NCBI GenBank assembly: GCA_013180625.2
Contig: SNVD02012321.1
Span: 310,001 to 374,000, forward strand
Length of the DNA stretch: 64,000 nt
Direction: 5' to 3'
Origin: Boswellia sacra
Lineage: Eukaryota; Streptophyta; Magnoliopsida; Sapindales; Burseraceae
Shown here: positions 12,434 through 24,404 of the stretch, in pieces
How positions within the stretch are numbered: position 1 is the stretch's first letter
Layout: every line of letters starts with the position of its first letter
The notes under the pieces: model-generated
The model's database searches: none
What the model saw: the letters and a program-made list of their open reading frames with translations, nothing else
Told to the model about the DNA's origin: nothing
Made by a program: the position numbers and the translations under genes

Positions 12434-14222
12434 TGCGGTTCTCCTCCCACGCAGCAAAACTCAAAGGTAGATAATAAGCTACAAAATCACAAAACATTTT
12501 ATCCAATCACTACTTGATCCACAGATCCATTTCGAAGGAAAAAAAAAAATTCTGAGAGCTTTGGAGTTTTAATAAGGCGCTGAACGGAACACTTAAGTGA
12601 AGAGTGAGGTGGGAAAGAAGGGTATTTTTGTCCAATAATTTTGTATTTTAGCTAGAGAAAAACCAAAAAAAAAAAATTTAAAAATTGGGAGCTTGATAAA
12701 ACTTAAAAGCTACTTTTGGATTTTTTTCCAAAATGTTTTGAACATTTTTCACTTCACCTACAAACTGACAGATTTGCAGAAATCTTTAAAGTTAAACCAA
12801 ACAAACATTAAATGCAAAGAAGAAAAAATCAAAGTGAAAAAAATAATACAAAATAATACACAACAAAGACGATTGCTAGCTCATTTCTGTTCCTACAAAA
12901 TAATATCAAAATCAAACAAATCATCCAAACAAGATTAATCTTATGAAACTAAATATTAAAAAATTTAAAAAAAAAATTTCCAGAAATGGCAACCAGAGGT
13001 GGTGGACTGAACACGCAAGAAGAAATCACCACATAATCGTGCAAGATTTTGAGAAAAATCGAAGCTTTGTTTCATCAACATAACCAAAAAACGAAACTTC
13101 AACAAATTTGACAGATCAATGCTGTAAAACATAAAAACACCATACGGATCCCGCGTTCTTCTCCGGCAGTGACGTGCGGTGAAGGCCGGCGACGACAACT
13201 ATTATGCGGGAGGAGGAGGAAGGGCAAGGCTTTGGGAGAGCTGCACTGTCGCTTCGATTTCCGTGCTCTCAAATCTCCTTTGCGCGCATCCTTGGAAACG
13301 AAAGGAGCGAAGCTCGAAAAGAAAACGAAATCGAATGGGAAGCTTTTGCTTGTTTGTTTTGTTCTATTTATTTGTTTACGTGGAAATCTAAAAACAGGGG
13401 GTCAGGAGTGTGGTGGTTGGATCATGGTCGTTGACTGTTCTATGATCTTTGACCGTGACCGTGATCCAAGGCCATGATTGATTGATAAAGTTACCTGCTG
13501 TAGCTTCACTCTTCCCTATAAACCCACATGTGATTTTATTTTATTTTTAACTTTTTTTCTATTTTTTTACTTTTTATTTTTGATTGAATTGACCCTTATG
13601 GGGATGGTCCAGCTACTAGTCTTTAAAAAATAAATATATTCTTGGTCTTCCACATTTTCTTTCCGATTGATTGACGCAAAAAATCAAATCAATCAACAGC
13701 TTCCTTGTGTTTATACAATGCAAGTCCATGGGCTTCCATAAAATATAGTTGTAATAATACATCGTATTTAGAAATAATAATTATTATAATATTATATTCA
13801 TAATCTATTTATAATTAATTTTTATATAATTTAAATTAATTAAATATTATCAGATAAATATAAAATATTTGTATAATTATTTATAATTTTTATCTTAATC
13901 TTCAATTTTAATTCATCCGAAATAATGTCACGTTATTACAACTAGTGTATTGTAATATGACCTAAATTTCCTCTTTGCTAAATGTTAATTTTAGTAACAT
14001 TTTGAAATTTTTATAAAAACATAGAAAATATTTGTATAAAAAAGTTTTCATAATATTAAAAATATCGGACATTTATCTGAAATTTAGATTTTATCCTCAA
14101 TATTAGTTTTGAACTTTACTCTTAATCTTAACCATTACATTAATATATAATAAATATTGAGTTTTTATATATGCTAATTTTTATATTGAAAATTAAAAAT
14201 TCCAATAAAATAATTAATAGAC

Positions 14223-14228
<6 letters not shown>
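12434..14228. other. Upstream of the dehydrogenase gene, with a GC-rich patch
   Basis: The ~130 bases next to the ATG are presumably the 5' UTR and promoter on the minus strand. A GC-rich island at about 13130-13480 stands out from the AT-rich surroundings. Read on the minus strand it resembles a 5' leader exon, with a possible donor (ATCC|GTATGG near 13150) and a possible acceptor (TTCAG near 13010). Frames there show no recognised domain, so no CDS is called. The rest is AT-rich. Confidence 0.4.

Positions 14229-14253
<25 letters not shown>
14229..14253. repeat. (TA)n microsatellite
   Basis: About twelve TA units, followed by a short TTTA-repeat tract near 14359-14382. Confidence 0.9.
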
Positions 14254-14255
<2 letters not shown>

Positions 14256-17200
14256 TACACACACCTTAAAGCCTTATCGATCACCCAAAATGGTATTTGT
14301 ATGTTACACATGGCGTGGGAAATTTGATGAATAATTTATTGCAAAACGAGAAGTCCACTTTTATTTATTTATTTATTTATTTTTGACGAAGTCAAGAAGA
14401 AGAGGAAAGTACAAGCTCACTTACATAACATGCAGCCTGGTTGGTCTTGGCCTTTTGTGTATGAACACTTCATCATTGACTCACCTAATGCCACCCGACT
14501 ATTTCACCTATAATATGTGTTTTGCGTACAACTTGATTCATTATTTTATGTTATTTTTCAAGTCAATTGAACACATTGACTTGTTACTTTATTATTGGAA
14601 AAAAAGGGCTCTATTTGCTCCTCATCCTTCCTCAATTTCTGATCCATTATTTCTTATATAATCTTCCATGCTATTGATGCCACATGAAATCAACGTATAC
14701 TCATTTTTGTATAACACAATTTCTTTCTAATAAATACATATAACAATAATAATAGCTATGCAAAATCTACTATGTGAAATAAGATGTAAAACAGTACAAC
14801 GTTTATATCATCTTATTCTAATGTATATAGATTTAATTTTTATCCCAAGTCTATCCATCCAAAAATTCAAAACTCAAAACGTCAATTTAGTAAGAGCAGT
14901 TCTCATTTAAACCCACCAAGAACTTGAAACAATAATGGAAAATGACCAAAGTTAAAATAAAAAAATGTACAGCACTGAAAACATGATTTGGATTTACAAA
15001 AAAAAAATACACCCTAAATTTTTTAAAACGTATTTATTTCTCAAACACTACCTCTAATTTGGGTATTTTTAATTTTTTTAAATTGCTATCGTTACAAAAC
15101 TCGCTCTTAAATAATCATGTTTGATCTTTTTTAAGCACAAATTATCCCTTTACGCAGCATTGATTTTATCAGAAACCATTATACCTATACTCGAAGTTTA
15201 AATTCTAATGTATTTAATATTTAAATAAACTTCCAATTAAACCAATTTGTTAGGTTTAGTTCTGTTCATTTTAACCCAAATTCGAGCACTAATTTAATTC
15301 AGAAAAAAAAAAAAACCAAACTTTTTAAAAATTTAAACCGAATAGAAATAGGTATTGTTCCTTCGTTGGTCATTTCACACCTGATTACAAACTTAAATAT
15401 GAGTGAAACCCTATAACACAATATGCTCATCTTTCATTAATCAAAAGTCATAAAGAATTAAACGTATGTTCATTAATACAAGTCCAAAGATTAAGAAGAA
15501 GAAAAAAAAGTATAATTGAGAATATTCTTGAGCCATTGTATATTCATATTATTCACCCACGTAAGGTTAATAAAAATTAGATAAAATCAGTAATTGGTGT
15601 CCAGCTATGATGTTACGTTAGACCTTAAACATTAGAAATTGTATTACAACTAAGAATAACAATGTGTGCTTTTATGACAGTGACACCGTGGTTGTGTTAA
15701 GATATAAACTAATAAAATTTTAGTAAATATAAATACGATCAATTTAATTATCCGTATCAAGACTTGAAACAAATATACAACATGTTTACTACACGTGTCA
15801 TCCTTTTACTAAATATATTGTAAGTTTGTAACTATATTACATTTAATTTACATAACCTATTTAATAATTTAACATATATACACTTAACCAATCACATTTT
15901 ATGTATTTATATTAATTAAAATTATCCATTAATATGAATAGTTATTAAAATAAAAATTAATTAAAATAATTTGAATTTGCTATAAAATAAGTTAATTTCT
16001 TTATTAATTATTTTTGCTCGACAAGATATTTAAAACTATGCTTGTTATTAAACGGGTTGGCACGCTAAACACTCTAAACATGAAACTGATATATTTATTA
16101 ATCGTGTCGAGTATACCAATGCTAATACATATTACCATAACCAAATTAATAACCGTGTCAATACTAACCGGCTAATTCTATATTGTGTTAACGTGTCGTA
16201 TCAAAAATTGTCACTCTTAATTAAAACTTAAAATAAGATATATTAGGGCTTAGGGTTAGATTGTATATCTTCAGTGGGCAAATATTACTACCCCTTCTTG
16301 TCCCTTAAAGCTCAAAAAAACAATTAAATGCAAACAAATTTATAAAAATGAAAACAAATAAATATATACGTATGTGTGTGTGTGTATATATATATATATA
16401 TTAAAAACTCACAAAAAATTATAAAAACATTAAAGAGGAAAAGTCTCTTATATCTTAAAAATTTTGTTTGTGTAGGAATTTTTTGTGCTTTTGAATTAAT
16501 TATATTCATATTAATGGTATGTCTTCCATGCGGGTTCCGTCTGGCCTTGACTAACTTTAACGACATTCAGGGCACCTACTGAACTAGATGATCGGTGCAG
16601 AAAATAAAACTTTTGAGTTTATTCTAATTTTTTGAAATAAAATTATTAAATAAAGAAAAGGGTAATTGTGTTATTCTGTCCAATGTATGTTTAACTTTGA
16701 CGGGTGAAAACGGTAGGGAGGCTTGCGTTTGAAATCGTTAACGGGTACGATATTCTCGTGCAGTGAAAAAAAAAAAAAAGGTCAAATTTACTTAGAGGTA
16801 TTTAATACTAATGGTAATGGTCCTCATCTATTTTTCAGTGAGTAATAAGTAATGTTACATATATAATTAAATTTATATAATTTAATTTGATACAAATTTA
16901 TTAAACTGATGACAATAAAAAAATTCAAGGGATTTCATATAAATAAAGTGTGATTCTCATAGCCAATAATTTAATGTCGAATCTAGTTATATAGGTTTAA
17001 TTGTGTAACTTAATTAAGTACAACAAAACTGTTGCTTTCTAATTCGCTTCTCTGTTAAGCTAATCATCTTTAAAAGAAAATTTAATGAGGTGTACTATTT
17101 GAATGCCGCTTCTAAATATATAACTCCCATCTCCACATTAATTAAGAATAAAATTATATAAAAAAGAAAGAAATTATTTTACTAAAAAATTTCGATTGGC

Positions 17201-17805
17201 AATTAACTACAATTAAATTCAAAATTTATTTCTCTTATCATTTACTTTTTAGGTACAGTTATATTTTTTATTATCTTTTTGCTATGAACTTATCTTATTA
17301 TTCATCTCCTTCTAATAGTCTGCTTCTAATCTCCCAATTGTGTTGCAAGTTTTTATGTCTTCGGTTATTTAATTTCATATAGTTTCTTTTGGTCTTGTAA
17401 ATCTTTCGTAGCTAGTGCACTTTGTAGAATAATTAAAAAATTCGAATAATCTATCTCCAATTTTGTTTTTTTTTTCTTGAAAGAAATAATTTATGCTTGA
17501 AATTAAAATTGACAGTTAACGCTAAACTCTTTAAAGTATACTAGAACTATAATTCAGTAATGTAAGGAATTATGTTGCATTTTAGGATAGAAATGCAATG
17601 GTTATGAAAGGTAGCCAATACCTTTTTCTGGCTAAGAAACAATTGATCAACATACATATTTATTTTACAATTTTTCCCTTATCGAATTAAAAATGGGGTT
17701 ATTTAGTTCAATGATGGGGTTCAAATTAATAACACCACTTAAACTAATATTTATGATTATGCCAAGCTTGCAAACCTAACACAAACGAACTACAATATAT
17801 TGGAG
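14254..17805. other. Long intergenic AT-rich stretch
   Basis: No gene found. Frames at 14383-14661 and 16324-16582 carry no domain and include low-complexity TA and TG runs (16370-16400). The stretch about 16050-16225 has the CGGGTTGGCACGCTAAACAC / GTTAACGTGTCGTATC flavour and an ATTGTCACTCTTA end that recalls decayed hAT-type elements, but the second terminus was not found. Confidence 0.5.
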
Positions 17806-18612
17806 AGTGTTGCTATTTTGAGCCCTTCAAAATTTCTTTCTAAGCCCCCCTTTAGTTAAGAATTATTTAAAAATTCTAATTTATAAACACTTTTCATATA
17901 ATAACAAAATTACCCTTCTTACGTGTCTTAAAATTGAAGTTACCTATATAATTAACTCACAATTTATTGTTATCGACTTATTAACTCATAATTTATTAAA
18001 ATTTTCTTATTAAATTGTTATAGGCTTATCAACTCATAATTTATTAAAACTTTCTTATCCTCTTCTTCTTCTTCAAAATGATTTGATATAATTTTTTCTT
18101 CTTCAGAACTCAGAATCTATGTACGTAATTATTTATATAATGTTTTACTCTTTTATGAGATAAACATAAATTAAAGCTTTTTTATTTTATGGTTTTAATT
18201 ACTCAAATCATATTCTTATAAATAATAAAATTATTTAAATACACACAAGACTTACTTGTTCAATAACAAAATGAAAATTTTCTATTCGTAGTGACTAAAC
18301 AAAAGCTATGAAAAGAAAGTGTGTTAAAATCAAATAATAATTTATTTCTCATAATTGTAATTTTAATACATGAATTTATCATCCATTATTTCAAAATTAT
18401 TCTACAAACATAAAATATATTTCAAATTAGGTGTTTCAAGGGTTAAAGGGAAAAAATTTAAATGAAAAAATTTTTAGAATATTACACTAAATATATTTAA
18501 AATTGTCAATGTCTTATTCAGTTATTTACATATTAGAGATATTTTTAACTTTATTTTAAATTAAAACAGGGCTTGAAAAGAGATTTTGAAGGGCTCAAAT
18601 AATGATAATATT
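17806..18612. mobile_element. Non-autonomous inverted-repeat element (MITE-like)
   Basis: The left end reads TTGAGCCCTTCAAAATTTCT then CTAAGCCC. The right end is its near-perfect reverse complement (GGGCTTGAAAAG, AGATTTTGAAGGGCTCAA). The interior is about 800 bases of AT-rich non-coding DNA. A related right end is at about 43170-43235. A target-site duplication was not clear, so exact ends and superfamily are undecided. Confidence 0.65.
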
Positions 18613-19592
18613 TAATCAAATTAGCTTGATTGAATCTTGAGATGGATTTGGCTAGGGATGATAATCATCTCGATGTGTATTAGAATAATAATAGATTGAT
18701 CTATTCAAACCAGTCTATATCAATTTCGATAATGATTTTAAAAAAATATTTAATAATTATTTCTTTCTTATATTTGTGACTTGCAAGTTAATTTTCTTGT
18801 GAATTGTTTTGCTGTACTGAATTTTTTTACTATAATTTGAAAATACTTCCATTAATACAATTCAAAAAAAGTTGAGAATAACATTGGGCCTAACATGTCT
18901 CATATAAATCAAAATGAAAGAACTAAACTAAAATTTACCCCGTACAATCTGAGGCTTAGGGAATGAGATTTGCGCTAGCCCAATGTAGCCCAATCAACAA
19001 GTCCAACCAATCCAAAAAGACAAATAACAATGCTCTGTCTCGTTGCAAAACCGGTATTTGAAACAAATACTTCTTTAAGCTTGGCATCTCTAAAGTGTGT
19101 TGAAATTATTTGGAAATTAGTTAATTTTTTAAAGTTATTTATAAAGGGGTGGCACTAATTGCACCACATAAATGCTTTGAGAATCTAATATTTTTTAACA
19201 AAAATTTAATACAAATATGTTAATAAGATGATCTATCATTAAGGGTAAATAATTAAACAAAAAAACAATACTCTGAATACTTATTTTAATTTAAAATTTG
19301 TGAGGAAATAAAATGATATATCTATATTATGGAGTAAAATGCAATAAAGAAGTATTTATTTATAAGTTTTATGCTTGATTAATTGGATTTTTATTCTAGA
19401 ATCAATAAATGACAAAGTCATTTGAACTCTTTCATAGTTTACTTGGTTCCACAACAATGATCTTTGCTCTAATCGAGAAGATCGAACTCTTTATAAAGAA
19501 ATGAAAACAAATTTGTGTTATGTCTTGGCTAGGTTATCTGGATTATTTCTCCACAATTAGAGAGAAACAATTTAGATACATCAATAAAAACA
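18613..19592. other. Intergenic DNA with a segment duplicated at 43240-43430
   Basis: About 18870-19090 matches 43240-43430 (shared GATGAGATTTG-like stretch, TGGCCCAATCAA-like stretch, ACAAAGACTTC-like end). In both places it directly follows the inverted-repeat element end, so element plus flank were duplicated together. No gene seen. Confidence 0.5.
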
Positions 19593-19785
19593 TGATATGG
19601 TGCAAAAGAGAACCATCTCCAGCAGCTGAGCCCAAAGCTTTCTCATGTTCAAAACTCTTTCTTGACCATAGCGTCTTTTCAATCAAATCTTTTTTTTTTG
19701 ATACAGAAGTTAAAACATGAGAACCCGAAACAAATTAAAAGTAATTTCATAAGACCATCACATCCTTATCTTCCAATCATGAACG
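19593..19785 (+). repeat. Duplicated upstream module A, diverged copy 3
   Basis: Shares ATCTCCAGC, CTCATGTTC, CATGAGAAC and TTTCATAAGACCATCACATC with copies 1 and 2, with indels. It lies about 0.7 kb 5' of the receptor pseudogene, matching the position of the module 5' of receptor 1. Confidence 0.5.
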
Positions 19786-20450
19786 GAGCATTGAAGACAG
19801 TATCTGAAAACAAAGTACAAATCGTGAACGTGTCACATATATAATTGAGTGTTTACATTTGATTGCAATACTGATTGAGATTATTTACGCACGTATATAA
19901 TTCATGAAATAGTGTTTGAATACATAATTGATTCCTTTTGCTTTCTTTTGTTTGCACTGACGGTGAGAAATACGCAGAAAAAGCGCAAAGGCTACGGGTG
20001 TTGATGACGATCATTGAATTTAATGTAGAAACCAAAGAAAAAAACACAATTGAAGAGGAAACGGATGGACAGGCCATATAGTGGTTCCTTGACTTCAGAT
20101 GTATCAAAATATTACAATTATTCGCAGGCTGGATGAAGCTTCAACAAGAATTCATGACTATTATGAATGATTATTGATTTCAATCAAAACATAAATGGTC
20201 TACATTAACGTGGCACGACTAATATGAATGATGATTTTCACTTCACGACAAGAATGGAAGACTAGTAAAGACCAACATGTATTCATATGCTTGAAAAACT
20301 GCTAATTGACTTGAATTGTACTCTGTTAATGAGACCAACATAAAGATCAAATCTTTCAAATCTTCATGCAAACACCAAGATTACAACACAAACACCTGCC
20401 TGCGTACCGTTCTGGTTATCTGTGTAGTCTTTTCTTCAAAACCTGCTAAC
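19786..20450 (+). promoter_or_regulatory. Former upstream region of the receptor pseudogene
   Basis: Contains TCCTTGACTTCAGA (W-box core, about 20087) and the ACACCAAGATTACAACACA leader found 5' of the other receptors. The in-frame extension back to about 20316 is only former leader read through, because the normal ATG is now ACG. Confidence 0.45.
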
Positions 20451-23400
20451 ACGTTTGGTTCCTTTAGCTGCTATACAACCATTCTTCTATTTTACTTCAG
20501 CTTGTTGTTGCCACGATGTTATTGTGATTCTATTCTTATCCTCACCACCACAGCTGCAATCAGAACAAATGAGACAGACCGTCTCGCATTACTTGCCATT
20601 AAGTCACAGCTCCATGATCCATTAGGAGTTACTAGTTCTTGGAACAATTCTGTGAACTTATGCAAGTGGAAAGGCGTAACATGTGGTCGTAAGCACCAAA
20701 GAGTCACTAAGTTAGACCTGGGAAACACAAGCGTAGGAGGTCCCATGTCACCTTATATAGGGAACCTCAGCTTCCTCAGATACATCGACCTTGGAGACAA
20801 CAGCTTCTGTGAAGAAATTCCCCATGAAATTGGTCATCTCTGCAGGCTTCAAACTCTAGTTCTCAGCACTAGTTCCTTTTCAGGTACAATTCCAACCACT
20901 ATATCTCGTTGCTCTAATCTCATCAACCTTTATCTCCACAACAACCAGCTTATTCCTCTCATTTGCCAACTTTAGGAGGTTCTTGGCTACGGGATCGTAC
21001 TCTGGGCCTTGTTTGATGTTCCACAAAGTATACTCGTTGACCGCATCAAACACCATGGCACTCGCAATGCCACCGAGGTCGAGAACTTCTTGTTGGGCCT
21101 TGAGCAATACTTCGAGGCCAAGGATGTCCATGATGATGCTTCGAGAATCGACATTGCGTTCACATTCCTATAGGATACAGCCTAATTGTGGTGGCGTTAA
21201 AAACATGGCAACGCAGGCACGCAGGAGAAATACCTGTAGAGATCGGTTCCTTGTTGAAGCTTGAGGTATTGGCCTTTCATAGGAATCATCTTATGGGGTA
21301 ACTACCAGCTTTGATTGGGAATCTTTCAGCTTTTAGGGTAATTGATTTAGGATCTAATAACTTGGGGGGGAGTATTATTTCCTGATTAACCTAGGCCAAC
21401 TAGGAAGTTTAATATTTCTTGGTATATCTATAAATAAATTTTCTGGCATGATTCCTCCTTCGATTTATAATATCTCTTCCCTTGAAGTGTTTAACATACT
21501 TTCAAATAGATTCCATGGAAGTCTACCACCTAACATAGGCCTTACTCTTTCCAATCTGAAGGTGTTTACTGTTCTTGAAAACAATTTCACCTGTAGCATG
21601 CGAGAGTCATTATCCAATGCTTCAAATCTTGAGTTTCTAGACCTTAGTAAAAATCATTTCAGTGGGAAAGTGTCAATTGATCCTAGTGGTCTTAAGAATC
21701 TATCCTTCCTAGGTTTGGTTGCAAATGATTTGGGAACCGGTAAAGCCAGTGATCTTCATTTTCTAAATTCTCTAACAAACTGTAGCATATTTCAGCATCT
21801 TGAAACGCAAAAGAATAAATTTGCAGGTCTACTACATAGCAATAGGATCCAAGTCAAATATTCGGCACCATACCTAAAGGGATAGGAAATCTTGTGAATC
21901 TAAATGCTTTTTCAATGGAGTTTAACCAATTAACTGGTTCTATTCACCTGGAAATATGTGAGCTTAAAAACCTGCAACTTCTATATTTGTATAGCAATAA
22001 GTTTCACGGCAGCATTCCCATCTGTCTCAGTAATCTAACAATACTGACCATACTTGCTTTGGGAGGCAATAACTTGCAAGGCAAATACCCTCCTCCCTTG
22101 GAAATTGTCAAAATTTGAATTGGTTGTATCTCGCAGACAATAAGCTCACTGGGTGTCTGCCTCAACAAATTCTTGAAATAACAACCATATCAAATGACCT
22201 AGACTTGTCTAATAACTATCTTAGTGGCCCTTTCCCTTTAGCCGTTGGTAACTTGAAGAATCTCATTGAATTGGATACATCTAGAAACCATTTTTTAGGT
22301 GAGATTCCAGTTACTTTAAGTGGTTGCACAAGCATAGAATATCTTTATATGCAGAACAATTATTTTCATGGAAGCCTTCCTTCTTCTATGAGTTCTTTGA
22401 AAAGCATCAAGGAGCTAGACCTCTCTTGCAACAACTTTTCTGGTCGAATTCGGCAATATTTTGAGAATTTATTCTTTTTGGATTATTTGAATCTATCTTA
22501 CAATCACTTTGAGGGTGAGATACGAACAAACGGAGTTTTTAGCAATTTAACAAGAGTTTCACTTATTGGTAATGAAAAGCTTTGTGCAGGTTTGGATGAA
22601 ATGCATTTTCCATCATGCCACTCTAAAGAATTGAAAAAACCAAAATTCAATATTCTCAAAGTGTTGATTCCAATAATTGCTTCATCCTTGGTTTTATTAG
22701 TATGCTTTATTGTTGTTCTCACAAAAAAAAAAAAAAAAATTCTGCCCCGGCATCATCTAGAATGTTGCAATTAGAAGAACAATTTCCAATGGTATCATAT
22801 GTAGAGCTTAGTAAGGCAACCAATAAATTTTCAACATCAAGCATAGTTGGTAAGGGTAGTCATGGTGTTGTGTATAAGGGCAATCTTGGTGAAAATGGAA
22901 TGCTAATTGCAATGAAGGTGCTTAATCTTGAGCAACAGAGGGCTTCAAAGAGTTTTATGGCTGAATGTCAGGCATTAAAAAATGTTCGAAACTGAAATCT
23001 CATCAAAATCATCACTATTCGCTCAAGCATTGATTTCAAATAGAGTGACTTCAAGGCTATAATTTATGAATTTATGCAAAATGGAAGCTTAGAGGAATTG
23101 TTGCACCAAGGAAATGCTCAACTTCTCACGTGTCATTTAAGTCCTCTTCAAAGATTAAACATAGCAATTGATGTGGCTTGTGCAATAGAATATCTTCATC
23201 ACCACTGCCAACCACCCATTTTTCATGGTAATCTAAAGCCAAGCAACTTTCTACTTGATCATGACGTGGTCGCCCATGTTAGTGATTTTGGATTATCAAA
23301 ATTTCTATATGATCCCTCACTTAGCACCGCTATTGAAGCTCAGTCAAGCTCAATTGAAATAAGGGCAACTGTTAGCTATGTTGCTCTAGGTAAGTATTTC

Positions 23401-23881
23401 ATTTTTTATATTTCATTCTTTATCAATTTTGCCACCATCTTAGCATTTAATATGTATCTACATGCATCTTAACACTCATATATTTAGTTGACAACTAATA
23501 ACTAACACCATGAGTCTACATCTTTCTGAGTGTTGTATGGGTGGTGGAGTGTCTATGTTAGCAGATGTGAATAGCTTTGGAATTATGTTGTTGGAGATTT
23601 TCACAGGAAAGCGACCAACTGATGAAATGTTTATTGATGGCCTTACCCTCCATGAATTGGCAAAGATGGCTTTGCCAAAAAAAGCGATGGAGATTATTGA
23701 ACCTTCATTATTGGCAGTGAAAGCTGGCAACTTGGCAAGCCATGGAAACGAAAGAGTAAAATTTGAGGAGTGCTTGACTTCTATTGTTAGAATTGGAGTT
23801 CTCTGCTCAATGGAATCTCCTACTGAACGAATGATGATGATAGATGTTGCAACAAAAAACTCTCTCAATGTTAGGATTTGA
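20451..23881 (+). pseudogene. LRR receptor-like kinase, subfamily XII, copy 2 (multiply broken)
   Basis: Same architecture as the intact copies at 5708 and 39261, but decayed. Lesions in order: start codon changed to ACG (20451-20453, ATG in copy 3); a 269 bp foreign insert at 20953-21221; CAA to TAA stop at 21299-21301; small indels near 21375; a frameshifting deletion near 21835; a one-base loss near 22085; an A17 run at 22723-22739 that shifts frame just after the transmembrane segment; stops at 22993-22995 and 23041-23043; catalytic HGD changed to HGN (23230-23232); the GTVGYVAP region degraded; the intron acceptor changed from CAG to CTG near 23526-23528; and a short deletion near the end. 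No reading of this locus gives a receptor. Its 5' LRR part resembles copy 1 while its kinase and 3' flank resemble copy 3. Confidence 0.95.
20953..21221 (-). mobile_element. Antisense retrotransposon-like fragment inserted in the receptor pseudogene
   Basis: The receptor coding sequence breaks after GCTTA and resumes at CAGGAGAAATACC, relative to copy 1. The 269 bp between them have no counterpart in the other receptors. On the minus strand an open frame from 21131 to the junction gives about 60 residues, including LKAQQEVL and GPEYDPVAKNLLKLANE. This resembles the linker before the integrase zinc-binding region of plant Ty3/gypsy polyproteins. There are no terminal repeats or target duplication, so it looks like filler DNA captured during break repair rather than transposition. 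The polyprotein assignment is tentative. Confidence 0.5.
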
Positions 23882-24399
23882 TACACTAATAGGAGTGTTA
23901 AGTTAATTACTAGAAAGATCAAAATATTGTTGTTTAGATCTTCCATGGAACTGTCATCAGTAGGATCGTTTGGTACCTTGTAATTGTTTAAACAGGGAAT
24001 CAATTTGCCATAATAGTTTGCCTATACTGTGTGTTTTAGATATCACTATCTGTTGATGTCTGGACTACTTATTCTTCAATACAAGTGCTGCAGCAACAGA
24101 ATGAAATAAATCCTACTGACTTGCTCTAGTTGGTGATACACGATGATAACAAAACTGAAATATGGGAGTTTCAGTTTAATTGTTAAAGATTATAAGATCA
24201 GAAGAGAAAAACTTCTTTTCTTGTATTAGACTTCTCGTTTCTCAATTATATCAATTTAATGACTGCATAAAACTTAGAAATTTGTATCAGTAAATTGGCC
24301 AAATCAAATTGAATGATGATCTACTTCTGTGATCCATAAGATATCAAATGTTCTTCAAATCCCTACCATTTCCTTAACTTATTTCTTTCTTATCTGACT
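23882..24399 (+). repeat. 3' flank of receptor pseudogene, duplicated after receptor 3
   Basis: Nearly collinear with 42468-42910 (shared GGGAATCAATTTGCCATAAT, ATGAAATAAATCCTACTGA). The homology stops near 24325; the bases after that are unique up to the solo LTR. Confidence 0.7.
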
Positions 24400-24404
24400 A
24401 TCAT

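Noticed and set aside
12965..13198. Minus-strand 77-residue frame in the GC-rich island
   Set aside because: Basic, low-information N-terminus and no domain. More likely leader plus intron than coding sequence.
14383..14661. 92-residue plus-strand frame
   Set aside because: No ATG in good context, no domain, and AT-rich text typical of chance.
16050..16225. Possible hAT element with an ATTGTCACTCTTA end
   Set aside because: Only one terminus found and no target duplication, so it is not listed as a mobile element.
20316..20450. An in-frame upstream extension of the receptor pseudogene with a non-ATG start
   Set aside because: It is the former leader read through because the true start is ACG. 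The equivalent sequence upstream of the intact copies is untranslated.
20880..21131. 83-residue minus-strand ORF as an independent gene
   Set aside because: Its last part is antisense receptor sequence. Only the part within the 269 bp insert is distinct, and that looks like a retroelement fragment.
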